This document shows, piece after piece, positions 25,987 to 34,776 of a stretch of DNA of 64,000 nucleotides (position 1 is the stretch's first letter; each line of letters opens with the position of its first letter). Below the pieces are notes generated by a model, which did no database searches, had not been told where the DNA came from, and saw nothing but the letters and a program-made list of their open reading frames with translations. The DNA comes from Pseudomonas nitroreducens (lineage in GTDB: Bacteria > Pseudomonadota > Gammaproteobacteria > Pseudomonadales > Pseudomonadaceae), in NCBI RefSeq assembly GCF_014204515.1, contig NZ_JACHLI010000011.1, forward strand, positions 138,793 through 202,792, written 5' to 3'. Made by a program: the position numbers and the translations under genes.

Positions 25987-27372
25987 ATGAAGAAGTGGCT
26001 GTGCATCATCTGTGGCCTGATCTATGACGAAGCCCTCGGCTGGCCGGACGACGGCATCGTCGCCGGCACTCGCTGGGAAGACGTTCCCGAAGACTGGCTG
26101 TGCCCCGAGTGCAAGGTCGGCAAGGCCGATTTCGAGATGATCGAGATCAGCGAACCGCCCACCGCCGTCGCCACACCCGCGGCTGCACCGAAACTGCCGA
26201 TGGCGACGGCCATTCCTGCCCAGCCGATCGTCATCATCGGCAGCGGCCATGCCGGTTACGGCCTGGCCCAGGAACTGCGCAAGGCCAACCCGCAACTGGA
26301 GATCCGCGTCCTGACCCAGGACTGTGGGCATCACTACTCCAAGCCGGCACTCTCCATTGCCCTGGCCCAGGGCCGCCACCCCGCGGCGCTGGCGACGGAA
26401 AGCCCGCTGGCGGTGGAGCGCCGCCTGGGCATCCGCATCTACCCGCACTGCCGGGTCGAACGCATCGACGCTGACGCGAAGCGCCTGCACACCAGCCTCG
26501 GCGACATGGACTACGGCCAGCTGGTACTGGCCAGCGGCGCCTCGCCCTTGCGCCTGCCCATCGAGGGTTGCGCGGATGCGCTGGTCAGCGTCAACAACCT
26601 GCACGACTACCAGGCCTTCCGCGACCGCCTGGAAGGTGCGCACAGCGTGGCGATCCTGGGCGACGGCCTGATCGGCTGCGAGTTCGCCAATGACCTGGCG
26701 AGCAGTGGCTACGCGGTGCGCGTCATCGGCCTGGGCGCCTGGCCCATGGAGCGCCTGCTGCCCGCCCAGGCCGGAGTGCACCTGCAACACGCACTTTCCG
26801 AACTCGGCGTGCAGTGGCACCTGGGCACCACGCTGCAACGCATCGAGCGGCAAAGCAGCGGCTATCGCCTGAGCCTGGCGGACGGCCAGCAGGTGCAGGC
26901 AGACCTGGTGCTCTCCGCCGTCGGCCTGCGCCCGAACCTGCAACTGGCCGCCGACGCCGGGCTGGCATGCGGGCGCGGCATCCAGGTCGACGCCCACCTG
27001 CAGACCTCGGCGCCCGGCATCTACGCCCTGGGCGACTGCATCGAGGTCGACGGCCAGTTGCTGCCGTACCTGGCGCCGATCAATGAGGGCATCCGCGCAC
27101 TGGCCAGGACGCTGCTGGGGCAACCGAGCGCCGTCCGCTACCCGCTGATGCCGGTGATCGTGAAAACCCCCGCTGCGCCGCTCTGCCTGCTGCCACCGCC
27201 GCTGGATTGCGCGGGCCAGTGGCGCTGCGAAGCGACGGCCGACGGCCTGAGCGCCGCCTTCCATGACCCGTCTGGCGCCCTGCGCGGTTTCGTCCTGCTC
27301 GGTCGGCAGGCCCAACAACAACGAAGTGCCTGGCTGCAGAACTGCCAGAGCACCCCACAGAACGTGGCTTGA
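25987..27372 (+). CDS. Rubredoxin fused to NAD(P)H:rubredoxin reductase
   Basis: The 461-residue protein has two parts. Residues 1-54 are a complete rubredoxin with iron ligands C6-x2-C9 and C39-x2-C42. A linker rich in Ala and Pro (55-78) follows. The rest is an FAD reductase with FAD motif IIGSGHAGYGLAQ, NAD(P) motif ILGDGLIGCEFAND and the second FAD motif YALGDCIE. It should carry electrons from NAD(P)H to a partner, here most likely the Rieske oxygenase, which has no other reductase nearby. The start ATG 25987 lies ten bases after the aldehyde dehydrogenase stop, with AGGGCG before it. Confidence 0.93.
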   Translation: MKKWLCIICGLIYDEALGWPDDGIVAGTRWEDVPEDWLCPECKVGKADFEMIEISEPPTAVATPAAAPKLPMATAIPAQPIVIIGSGHAGYGLAQELRKANPQLEIRVLTQDCGHHYSKPALSIALAQGRHPAALATESPLAVERRLGIRIYPHCRVERIDADAKRLHTSLGDMDYGQLVLASGASPLRLPIEGCADALVSVNNLHDYQAFRDRLEGAHSVAILGDGLIGCEFANDLASSGYAVRVIGLGAWPMERLLPAQAGVHLQHALSELGVQWHLGTTLQRIERQSSGYRLSLADGQQVQADLVLSAVGLRPNLQLAADAGLACGRGIQVDAHLQTSAPGIYALGDCIEVDGQLLPYLAPINEGIRALARTLLGQPSAVRYPLMPVIVKTPAAPLCLLPPPLDCAGQWRCEATADGLSAAFHDPSGALRGFVLLGRQAQQQRSAWLQNCQSTPQNVA

Positions 27373-28710
27373 GTGCGCCCCATAAACAGTATCGTCAACC
27401 TGCCTTACGATGATCGCAGCTGCGGCTGGTATGCCGCGCTGCCCGAACCACTACCCCGTCCCCGCCTGCTTGGCGAACAGAACGCCGACTACGTGGTGAT
27501 CGGCGCCGGCTTCGCCGGCCTTGCCGCCGCGCGCCGGCTGGCCGAACATCAGCCGCAGGCGCGCATCCTGCTGGTGGATGCCCAGCGCATCGGCTATGGC
27601 GCCTCCGGGCGCAACTCCGGCTTCGTCATCGACCTGCCGCACAAGTTCGCCCTGGAGCATCCCGACCCTGGGCACAAGCAGCGCCTGCTGGGCCTCAATC
27701 GCGCGGCCATCGACCAGTTGCAGGGCCTCATCGCACGCCACGGCATCGACTGCCAGTGGTCCCACGCCGGCAAGTACCAGGGTGCGGTGGGCGAGCGCGG
27801 CCTGGCCTACCTCGATCACTTCGAGAAACTGATGGCCGACCTCGGCGAACCCTACCGCCTGGTGGAGCGCGACGAACTGGCTGGCCTGCTCGGCACCCGG
27901 CACTACAGCCGGGCCATCTTCACCCCCGGCTGCTACCTGATGCAGCCGGCCGCGCTGGTGCGCGGACTGGGCGATTCACTACCGCCGAACGTCGAGGTCC
28001 TGGAGGAATCGGCGATCCAGCGCCTGCAGCGCGATGCCGGCGGGCGCTGGATTCTGCACGGCGCCCAGGGACTGATCCGCACCCCCCAGGTGCTGCTGGG
28101 GACCAGTGTCTTCACCCAGGAATTCGGTTTCCTGCGCAACCGCCTGCTGCCGGTGATGACCTTCGCCAGCTGGACCCGCCCACTCAGCGACGCCGAGATG
28201 GACAGCATCGGCGCCCAGGCCGACTGGGGCCTGACGCCGGCCGACCACGCCGGCACCACGCTGCGCATGACCCAGGATCGCCGACTGATCATACGCAACA
28301 CCTACAAGCATGTGCCGCGCTACGGGCGCAGCATTGGCGACGGCACCCGCGCGAAGATTCGCGACGATCACCGCCAGGCTTTCCTCGCCCGCTACCCGCA
28401 ACTCGCCGCCGTGCCCTTCACCCACACCTGGGGCGGGGTCTATGCCATCTCGCGCAACTTCACCAATTTCTTCGGCCAACTGGACGACGGGGTGTTCGCC
28501 ACGGCGTGCGACAACGGCGTCGGCGCGGCCTGGGGCACCATTTCCGGGACATTGCTGGCCGACCGGGCAGTGGGTGCCGCCTCCAGCCTGCTCGATGACA
28601 TTCAGGCGGTCACCGGCATGCCGTCGCTCAACCCGCCGGAGCCCTTCCTCGGCCTGGGTGTGCGCACGCGCATCCGCTGGGCGGCCTGGAACAGCAGGAG
28701 CGAGTTGTGA
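27373..28710 (+). CDS. FAD-dependent amine oxidase-like protein (DAO family)
   Basis: The 445-residue flavoprotein has the FAD-binding motif VVIGAGFAGLAAARRLAE at about residues 37-54 and the DAO-family GYGASGRNSGFVID block at about 75-88. The C-terminal region has GGVYAISRNFTNFFG and CDNGVGAAWGTISG. Relatives oxidise secondary or primary amines such as sarcosine or gamma-glutamylputrescine to imines, with release of aldehyde and H2O2. The start is a GTG directly after the stop of the rubredoxin gene (no gap), so translation is coupled. In this operon it could act on a demethylated or cleaved amine. Confidence 0.88.
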   Translation: MRPINSIVNLPYDDRSCGWYAALPEPLPRPRLLGEQNADYVVIGAGFAGLAAARRLAEHQPQARILLVDAQRIGYGASGRNSGFVIDLPHKFALEHPDPGHKQRLLGLNRAAIDQLQGLIARHGIDCQWSHAGKYQGAVGERGLAYLDHFEKLMADLGEPYRLVERDELAGLLGTRHYSRAIFTPGCYLMQPAALVRGLGDSLPPNVEVLEESAIQRLQRDAGGRWILHGAQGLIRTPQVLLGTSVFTQEFGFLRNRLLPVMTFASWTRPLSDAEMDSIGAQADWGLTPADHAGTTLRMTQDRRLIIRNTYKHVPRYGRSIGDGTRAKIRDDHRQAFLARYPQLAAVPFTHTWGGVYAISRNFTNFFGQLDDGVFATACDNGVGAAWGTISGTLLADRAVGAASSLLDDIQAVTGMPSLNPPEPFLGLGVRTRIRWAAWNSRSEL

Positions 28711-29072
28711 TGCCCAAGGCAACCGGCCCGGTACTGCTGGTCGATCACCGCGACCTGGACTTCACCCCTCGCGGCGGGCCGCCGGGCCACGCAGGCGTGG
28801 CCCGAGCCATCAGCCAGGAGATCTCGCCGAACCTGGGCATCGGTTTCGCCCGCTGGGAGGGCGCCGAAGTGGCCTGGACGCTGCTCTATGACGAAGTGGT
28901 CTTCGTCATCGAGGGCTGCTTCGAACTGCGCGCGAACGGCGAGCTGTACCGCGTACTGCCGGGCCAGATGCTGTGGATTCCCGAGGGTACCGAACTGGTC
29001 TACGGCGGCCATGCGCTGTTCGGCTATGTCGTGCATCCAGGGGACTGGAAGCGCCGCCACGGCCTCGACTAG
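28710..29072 (+). CDS. Cupin-domain protein (EutQ-like)
   Basis: The 120-residue protein is a single cupin barrel. The motifs are FVIEGCFELRANGELYRV and LPGQMLWIPEGTELVYGG, near residues 68-105. It resembles the small cupins annotated as ethanolamine-utilisation EutQ-like that accompany amine catabolic genes; the usual histidine metal ligands are mostly missing. ATG 28710 overlaps the previous stop by one base (TGATG); a GTG at 28707 is the alternative. Its role could be a small-molecule binding or tautomerase step, or sensing; this is not known. Confidence 0.82.
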   Translation: MPKATGPVLLVDHRDLDFTPRGGPPGHAGVARAISQEISPNLGIGFARWEGAEVAWTLLYDEVVFVIEGCFELRANGELYRVLPGQMLWIPEGTELVYGGHALFGYVVHPGDWKRRHGLD

Positions 29073-29092
29073 CCGCTGATCAGGGGCCCCAA

Positions 29093-30250
29093 TTGCTCTC
29101 ACTGACCAAGTCCTTCGGGACGCTGTACGTGGCGACCCTGCTGATGCAGCTGGGTTCGAGCCTGCTGATGACCTACCTGGCCCTGCGCCTGGACGCCCAC
29201 GGCATCGCCGAGCGCTGGAGCGGCGCGCTGATGGCGGCCAATGCGCTGGGCATGGTGCTGGGCGGACGCATCGGCTACTGGCTGATCGGCCGTGCCACCC
29301 ATCCCCGCGCCTTCGTCACCGGCGCCGGCATCATCATTACCGCGGTGCTCTGCCACCTGTTCAGCGACTGGCTGCCCCTCTGGCTGGTGCTGCGCTTCGT
29401 GGTAGGTGCCGCGATGATGTGCCAGCTGATGGTCATCGAAAGCTGGCTCAATGACTGCGCGCCGGGGGATCGACGTGGCGGCGCCATGTCGCTGTACATG
29501 GTGGCCAGCTACGTCGGCATGATGCTCGGGCAATTGCTGCTCAGCCTGGGCAATGGCCTGGATGTCCGCGTGCTGGTCGGCGTGGCCATCGCCTTCGCCG
29601 TCGGCCTGGTGCCGATGGCCATGCACCGGGGGCTGCAGCCCTCGGTAATGGCGCAGACGCGGGTGAATCCAATGGTCCATGTCCGGCGCCTGCCCCAGGC
29701 GCTGGGCTGTATCCTCGGCTCGGGGCTGCTCAACGGCTGCTTCTACGGGCTGGCGCCGATCTTTGCCGCGCAACGCGGTTTCACGCCAGCCCAGGTCGGC
29801 CAGTTCATGGCCCTGAGCATCGCCGCGGGACTGGCTGCCCAACTGCCGCTGGGCTGGCTGTCGGATCGCTACCCGCGCGTTGTCCTGATCCGGGTCATCG
29901 CCATGCTGCTGGCCGTCACCTACCTGCCGCTGGTTTTCCTCGATACGTCGCAGCACGCGTGGATACTGCTGGCGGGCGCAGCCATCGGCTTCCTGCAGTT
30001 CTGCCTGTACCCGCTGGGCATTGCCCACGCCAATGCCAACCTGGAGCCGGACTTGCGCGTCGGGGTAGCGGGGGTACTGCTGGCGACCTTCGGCGTCGGC
30101 GCGAGCATCGGCCCGTTGCTGGCCGGCGCGTTGATGGAGCGTCTGGGCCCTACGGCGCTCTATCTGTTCAGCATCGGAGTGGCCGCGCTGCTGGTGGGCC
30201 TGCTGCGGGCTCCGCGGGAGATCGCGCTGCCGGGGTTCCCGGCGCAGTGA
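29093..30250 (+). CDS. MFS transporter (YcaD-like)
   Basis: The 385-residue protein has twelve hydrophobic segments and the MFS loop motif GWLSDRYPRVVLIRV in its second half. It resembles the YcaD/UMF-type carriers of Gammaproteobacteria. The start was set at TTG 29093, with AGGGG eight bases before it; the frame is open to 28973 inside the cupin gene but without a hydrophobic start. It is the last gene of the Rieske operon and may import a related substrate or export a product. Substrate is unknown. Confidence 0.87.
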   Translation: MLSLTKSFGTLYVATLLMQLGSSLLMTYLALRLDAHGIAERWSGALMAANALGMVLGGRIGYWLIGRATHPRAFVTGAGIIITAVLCHLFSDWLPLWLVLRFVVGAAMMCQLMVIESWLNDCAPGDRRGGAMSLYMVASYVGMMLGQLLLSLGNGLDVRVLVGVAIAFAVGLVPMAMHRGLQPSVMAQTRVNPMVHVRRLPQALGCILGSGLLNGCFYGLAPIFAAQRGFTPAQVGQFMALSIAAGLAAQLPLGWLSDRYPRVVLIRVIAMLLAVTYLPLVFLDTSQHAWILLAGAAIGFLQFCLYPLGIAHANANLEPDLRVGVAGVLLATFGVGASIGPLLAGALMERLGPTALYLFSIGVAALLVGLLRAPREIALPGFPAQ

Positions 30251-30298
30251 GCGGACGCCTGTCGCAGGCTGGCCGGGCGCCAGCCCGCGGCACAATCG

Positions 30299-31093
30299 TC
30301 AAACGGCGACCGGCGCCTTGATGTGCGGGTGGGCTTCATAGCCGACCAGCTCGAAGTCCTCGAAGCGGAAGTCGAACAGGTCCTTCACCTCGGGGTTGAT
30401 CTTCATGGTCGGCAGCGGCAGCGGCTGGCGGGTCAGCTGCAGGTCGGTCTGCTCCAGGTGGTTGGCGTACAGGTGGCAGTCGCCGCCGGTCCAGATGAAC
30501 TCGCCCGGCTGCAGGCCGGCGACCTGCGCGACCATCAGGGTCAGCAGCGCGTAGCTGGCGATGTTGAAGGGTACGCCGAGGAAGATGTCGGCCGAACGCT
30601 GGTACAGCTGGCAGCTGAGCTTGCCGTCGGCGACGTAGAACTGGAACAGCGCGTGGCACGGCGGCAGGGCCATTTCGTCGATCAACGCGGGGTTCCACGC
30701 GGAGACGATCAGGCGGCGCGAGTCCGGGTTTGTCTTCAGCATCTGCATCAGGTTGGCGATCTGGTCGATGTGGCGGCCGTCCGGCGCCGGCCAGGAACGC
30801 CACTGGTAGCCGTAGACCGGACCCAGGTCGCCGTTCTCGTCGGCCCACTCGTCCCAGATCGAGACGCCGTTTTCCTTCAGGTAGGCGATGTTGGTCGAAC
30901 CTTTGAGGAACCACAGCAGCTCATGGATGATCGATTTGAGGTGGCACTTCTTGGTGGTCACCAGCGGGAAGCCTTCGGCGAGGTCGAAACGCATCTGGTG
31001 GCCGAACACGCTGTAGGTGCCGGTGCCGGTGCGATCGCTCTTGAAGGTGCCGTGTTCGCGCACGTGGCGCATGAGGTCGAGGTACTGTTTCAT
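30299..31093 (-). CDS. thyA: Thymidylate synthase
   Basis: ThyA methylates dUMP to dTMP with methylene-tetrahydrofolate. The 264-residue protein has exactly the E. coli length. The nucleophile is Cys146 in LPPCHALFQFYV. The dUMP-binding arginines lie in FKSDRTGTGT near the N-terminus and in DSRRLIVSAWNP, and the folate-site block LALMV-type sequence is present as LLTLMVAQVAGL. The frame is open upstream to 31252, but ATG 31093 gives the conserved start MKQYLDLM. The usual Pseudomonas neighbour lgt is not here; thyA converges on the MFS gene. Confidence 0.98.
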   Translation of the reverse strand: MKQYLDLMRHVREHGTFKSDRTGTGTYSVFGHQMRFDLAEGFPLVTTKKCHLKSIIHELLWFLKGSTNIAYLKENGVSIWDEWADENGDLGPVYGYQWRSWPAPDGRHIDQIANLMQMLKTNPDSRRLIVSAWNPALIDEMALPPCHALFQFYVADGKLSCQLYQRSADIFLGVPFNIASYALLTLMVAQVAGLQPGEFIWTGGDCHLYANHLEQTDLQLTRQPLPLPTMKINPEVKDLFDFRFEDFELVGYEAHPHIKAPVAV

Positions 31094-31304
31094 CGCTGCG
31101 GTTTCACCCAAAAGCCCGGCGCTGAGGCTCTGCGGCGCGGCTCCTGGGTGAGCCGCCGGCAGAGCGAATCGCCCGGCAGAATCTGAACAAGCGGCAATAC
31201 TAAGGGCCTGGGCAGGGGATCGCCACCCTGGCCGACCAATACCCCGATGCAAGCGGCGTCAGACCGCACGTCCCAACCGTTCGCCTGTTGATAGAGAGGT
31301 CGTC

Positions 31305-31811
31305 ATGTCCGAGGCATCGCTGCCCGCCTTTCCCCTTTCGCGCCGCCGCCTGCTGGCGGTGGCCTGCGCCAGCGCCGCGATGGGCGGGGTGCTGCTCAGT
31401 CCCGCCGGGCGCTGCTGGGCGGCGCTGACGCCGCAGGCCGAAGTGGAGCTGGAAGGCTTCATGACCCTCTCCCAGCGCCTCACCGGGCGCAGCAACCTCG
31501 ATCCGCGCATCGGCCAGCGCCTGTTCCAGGCCCTGGCGCAGCGCGATACCGCGCTCAAGCAGAGCCTCACCGAGCTGCTCGATCGCCTGGGCGATGATCC
31601 GGCGAGCTGGAACGAGCGCCAGCAGTGGCTGGCGCGGCAGATTCTCGGCGGCTGGTACCTGGGGCAGATCGGCGATGACAGCAGCGCCACCGTGGTCACC
31701 TACGAGCAGGCGCTGATGTTCCGCGCGGTGGACGACGTGCTGGTGATCCGCAGCTACTGCCCGAACAAGCCCGGCTTCTGGGCCGCGCAGCCCGTCGAGC
31801 GGGGGGCTTGA
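31305..31811 (+). CDS. Membrane-bound sugar/alcohol dehydrogenase, small subunit (FAD-SLDH family)
   Basis: The 168-residue protein starts with a twin-arginine type signal, LSRRRLLAVACASAAMGG (residues 12-29), and so is probably exported folded by Tat. The mature part matches the small subunit of flavin sorbitol/gluconate dehydrogenases; the end has VVTYEQALMFRAVDD and SYCPNKPGFWAAQP. This subunit helps fold and export the large flavoprotein. ATG 31305 follows GAGAGG. It is the first gene of a three-gene operon; the next start is three bases after its stop. Confidence 0.87.
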   Translation: MSEASLPAFPLSRRRLLAVACASAAMGGVLLSPAGRCWAALTPQAEVELEGFMTLSQRLTGRSNLDPRIGQRLFQALAQRDTALKQSLTELLDRLGDDPASWNERQQWLARQILGGWYLGQIGDDSSATVVTYEQALMFRAVDDVLVIRSYCPNKPGFWAAQPVERGA

Positions 31812-31813
31812 GC

Positions 31814-33403
31814 ATGAACGATACGCAACGCGCGGATTTCGTGGTGGTCGGCTCCGGCGTGGCCGGCGCGCTGGTCGCCCATCAACTGGCACTGGCCGGC
31901 AAGGACGTGCTGATCCTCGAGGCCGGCCCGCGCATGGGCCGCTGGGAGATCGTCGAGCGCTTCCGCAACCAGGCGGACAAATCCGACAACCAGGCGCCCT
32001 ATCCGTCCACCCCATTCGCACCGCATCCGCAGTTCAAGCCGGACAACCACTACCTGATCCAGAAGGGTGAACACCCCTACGACGTGCAGTACATCCGCGC
32101 CGTGGGCGGCACCACCTGGCACTGGGCGGCCTCCGCCTGGCGCTTCCTGCCCAACGATTTCAAGCTGCGCAGCCTGTATGGCGTAGGCCGCGACTGGCCC
32201 ATCGAGTACGCCGAGCTGGAGCCCTGGTACCAGCGCGCCGAGGAGGAACTGGGCGTCTGGGGCCCGGGCGACGAGGAACTCGATTCGCCACGCAGCCAGC
32301 CCTACCCCATGCCACCGCTGCCGCTGTCGTGGAACGAGCAGCGCATCAAGACCCTGCTCAACGCCAACGGCTACCGCGTGGTCACCGAACCGGTGGCGCG
32401 CAACAGCCGCCCCTACGACGGCCGCCCGACCTGCTGCGGCAACAACAACTGCATGCCCATCTGCCCCATCGGCGCCATGTACAACGGCATCGTCCATGTC
32501 GAGAAGGCCGAAGCCGCCGGCGCCCGGCTGATCGATAACGCCGTGGTGTTCAAGCTGGAGAAGGGCGAGGCCGGCAAGATCGTCGCGGCCCTCTACAAGG
32601 ACCCGCAGGGCAACGAGATGCGCGTCGAGGGCGACACCTTCATCCTCGCCGCCAACGGCATCGAGACGCCCAAGCTGATGCTGATGTCCGAGGTCGGCAA
32701 CAGCTCGGACATGGTCGGCCGCAACCTCATGGACCACCCGGGCACCGCCGTGCAGTTCTATGCCAACGAGAAACTCTGGCCAGGCCGCGGGCCGCAGGAG
32801 ATGACCTCCATGGTGGGCTTCCGCGATGGCGCCTTCCGTAGCGAGTACGCGTCGAAGAAGATCCACCTGTCCAACCTCTCGCGCACCGACCAGGTGGCCG
32901 CCGAGCTGATCCGCCACGGGCCGCTGCTGCTGGGCCACGACCTGGAGGCGAAGATCCGCGACCGCGCCGCGCGCTTCGTGCGCTTCGACAGCTTCCACGA
33001 AATCCTCCCGCACCCGGAGAACCGCATCGTGCCCAGCGCCACCGAGCGCGACGCGGCCGGCATCCCCAAGCCCGAGTTCACCTATGCAATGGACGACTAC
33101 GTGCGCAAGAGCGCGGTGCACACCCGCGAGGTCTACGCCAACGCGGCCAAGTTGCTAGGCGGTGAAGAGGTGACGTTCGACGACAGTTTCGCCAACAACA
33201 ACCACATCACCGGCACCGTGCTGATGGGCGCCGACCCGAAGGATTCCGTGGTGGACGCCCAGTGCCGGACCCACGACCACCCCAACCTGTTCATCGCCAG
33301 CAGCGGCGTGATGCCCACCGTCGGCTCGGTGAACTGCACCCTGACCATCGCCGCCCTGGCCCTGCGCCTGGCCGAGCACCTGAAGCGGGAGGCCAAGGCA
33401 TGA
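31814..33403 (+). CDS. GMC-family periplasmic dehydrogenase, large flavoprotein subunit
   Basis: The 529-residue protein has an FAD-binding start (FVVVGSGVAGALVAHQLA at about residues 10-27) and EAGPRMGRWE. The block GRPTCCGNNNCMPICPIGAMYNG near residue 205 is a cysteine cluster that in this family holds an iron-sulfur centre. The C-terminal NHITGTVLMGADP gives the catalytic His, and SSGVMPTVGSVN the Asn. It oxidises a sugar or alcohol (sorbitol, gluconate or similar) in the periplasm. It has no signal of its own and relies on the Tat signal of the small subunit. Its stop overlaps the start of the cytochrome gene (ATGA). Confidence 0.92.
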   Translation: MNDTQRADFVVVGSGVAGALVAHQLALAGKDVLILEAGPRMGRWEIVERFRNQADKSDNQAPYPSTPFAPHPQFKPDNHYLIQKGEHPYDVQYIRAVGGTTWHWAASAWRFLPNDFKLRSLYGVGRDWPIEYAELEPWYQRAEEELGVWGPGDEELDSPRSQPYPMPPLPLSWNEQRIKTLLNANGYRVVTEPVARNSRPYDGRPTCCGNNNCMPICPIGAMYNGIVHVEKAEAAGARLIDNAVVFKLEKGEAGKIVAALYKDPQGNEMRVEGDTFILAANGIETPKLMLMSEVGNSSDMVGRNLMDHPGTAVQFYANEKLWPGRGPQEMTSMVGFRDGAFRSEYASKKIHLSNLSRTDQVAAELIRHGPLLLGHDLEAKIRDRAARFVRFDSFHEILPHPENRIVPSATERDAAGIPKPEFTYAMDDYVRKSAVHTREVYANAAKLLGGEEVTFDDSFANNNHITGTVLMGADPKDSVVDAQCRTHDHPNLFIASSGVMPTVGSVNCTLTIAALALRLAEHLKREAKA

Positions 33404-34680
33404 AACGTCTTCTCCTGCTCGCCCTGCTGGCCGCACCACTTCTCGCCCACGCGGCCAATGCCCTGGACCCCGCGCCAGCGGAAGTCCTGCAACGCGGCGA
33501 ATACCTGGCCCGCGCCGGCGACTGCGCGGCCTGCCATACGGTGCCGGGCGGCAAACCTTTCGCCGGCGGCCTGCCGCTGGCCACGCCGCTGGGCGCGGTG
33601 TACTCCACCAACATCACCCCCGACCCGAAGACCGGCATCGGCAGCTACAGCTACGACGACTTCGCCCGCGCCGTGCGCGAGGGCGTAGCCAAGGGCGGCA
33701 CCCGGCTCTACCCGGCGATGCCCTACACCGCCTATGCGAAGGTCAACGACGAGGACATGCAGGCCCTCTACGCCTGGTTCCTCGAAGGCGGCGTGCAGGC
33801 CGTGGCGCAGCCCAACCGCGATTCGGACATCACCTGGCCGCTGGACATGCGCTGGCCCCTGGCGATCTGGAACCTGCTGTTCCACGACGACACGGTCTAC
33901 CAGCAGAACCCCAAACAGAGCGCGGCCTGGAACCGTGGCGCCTACCTGGTCCAGGGCCTGGCCCACTGCGGCACCTGCCACACCCCGCGCGGCATGGCCT
34001 TCCAGGAGAAAGCCACGGACGAGCGCAGCACCGGCTTTCTCTCCGGCGCCGCGCTGGGCGGCTGGTACGCCTTCAACATCACCCCCGACACCCACAGCGG
34101 CATCGGCGGCTGGAGCGACGCGGAGATCGTCCAGTACCTCAGGAGCGGCCGCGTACCGGGCAAGGCCCAGGCCGCCGGGCCCATGGCCGAGGCGGTGGAG
34201 CACAGCTTCCAGTACATGAGCGATGCCGACCTGCAGGCGATTGCCAGCTACCTGCGCAGCGTGCCGGCGGTCAGCGACGGCGAACGCAAGGCGCGCTTCG
34301 CCTGGGGCGAACCGGCGGACGACGTCGTCACCCTGCGCGGCGAAGACTTCGCCGCACAGAAGCATGACGACGGCGCCCGCCTGTACCTGGGCAACTGCGC
34401 CAGCTGCCATTCGTGGAGCGGCGAAGGGGTGAAGGACGGCTACTACCCGATGCTGCTGAAGAACAGCGCCGTGGGCGCCCTGCAGCCGGACAACCTGGTA
34501 CAGGTGGTCCTTGGCGGCGTGCACCGCAAGGTGGGCAGCGAAGACGTGTTCATGCCCGGCTTCGCCGGCACCCTGAACGACGAGCAGATCGCCACCCTGG
34601 TGAACTACCTCACCGCACAGTTCGGCAACCCCGAGGTGAAGGTCGACAGCGCCCGCGTCGCCGAGATTCGCCAGCCGTGA
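33400..34680 (+). CDS. Triheme cytochrome c subunit of the dehydrogenase
   Basis: The 426-residue protein has a signal peptide (residues 1-18, ending AHA). Three CxxCH haem sites are at C42 (CAACH), C190 (CGTCH) and C333 (CASCH), each with a downstream methionine ligand candidate. This is the classic cytochrome subunit of membrane-bound gluconate/sorbitol/alcohol dehydrogenases, which hands electrons to ubiquinone. It overlaps the large-subunit gene by four bases. Together with the two genes before it, it forms a full periplasmic oxidation complex. Confidence 0.95.
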   Translation: MKRLLLLALLAAPLLAHAANALDPAPAEVLQRGEYLARAGDCAACHTVPGGKPFAGGLPLATPLGAVYSTNITPDPKTGIGSYSYDDFARAVREGVAKGGTRLYPAMPYTAYAKVNDEDMQALYAWFLEGGVQAVAQPNRDSDITWPLDMRWPLAIWNLLFHDDTVYQQNPKQSAAWNRGAYLVQGLAHCGTCHTPRGMAFQEKATDERSTGFLSGAALGGWYAFNITPDTHSGIGGWSDAEIVQYLRSGRVPGKAQAAGPMAEAVEHSFQYMSDADLQAIASYLRSVPAVSDGERKARFAWGEPADDVVTLRGEDFAAQKHDDGARLYLGNCASCHSWSGEGVKDGYYPMLLKNSAVGALQPDNLVQVVLGGVHRKVGSEDVFMPGFAGTLNDEQIATLVNYLTAQFGNPEVKVDSARVAEIRQP

Positions 34681-34685
34681 AGCGC

Positions 34686-34709
34686 GGGCCGCCGCGCATT
34701 CGGCGGCCC
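34686..34709 (+). terminator. Hairpin after the dehydrogenase operon
   Basis: GGGCCGCC and GGCGGCCC form a perfect eight-base stem with an eight-base loop just after the cytochrome stop codon. No T-run follows, so it may only weaken read-through into the octaheme gene. Confidence 0.45.
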
Positions 34710-34776
34710 ACTGCGTTGACAGCCACACGCCCCTCGCGGAAGCTCCCTGCGTCGTCGCGCGGAACAGCGGAAGTCC

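Noticed and set aside
21221..30250. Glycine betaine demethylation genes gbcA/gbcB
   Set aside because: Only one Rieske protein is present, and its reductase partner is a rubredoxin fusion rather than a GbcB-type ferredoxin reductase. The neighbours also differ from the known betaine cluster.
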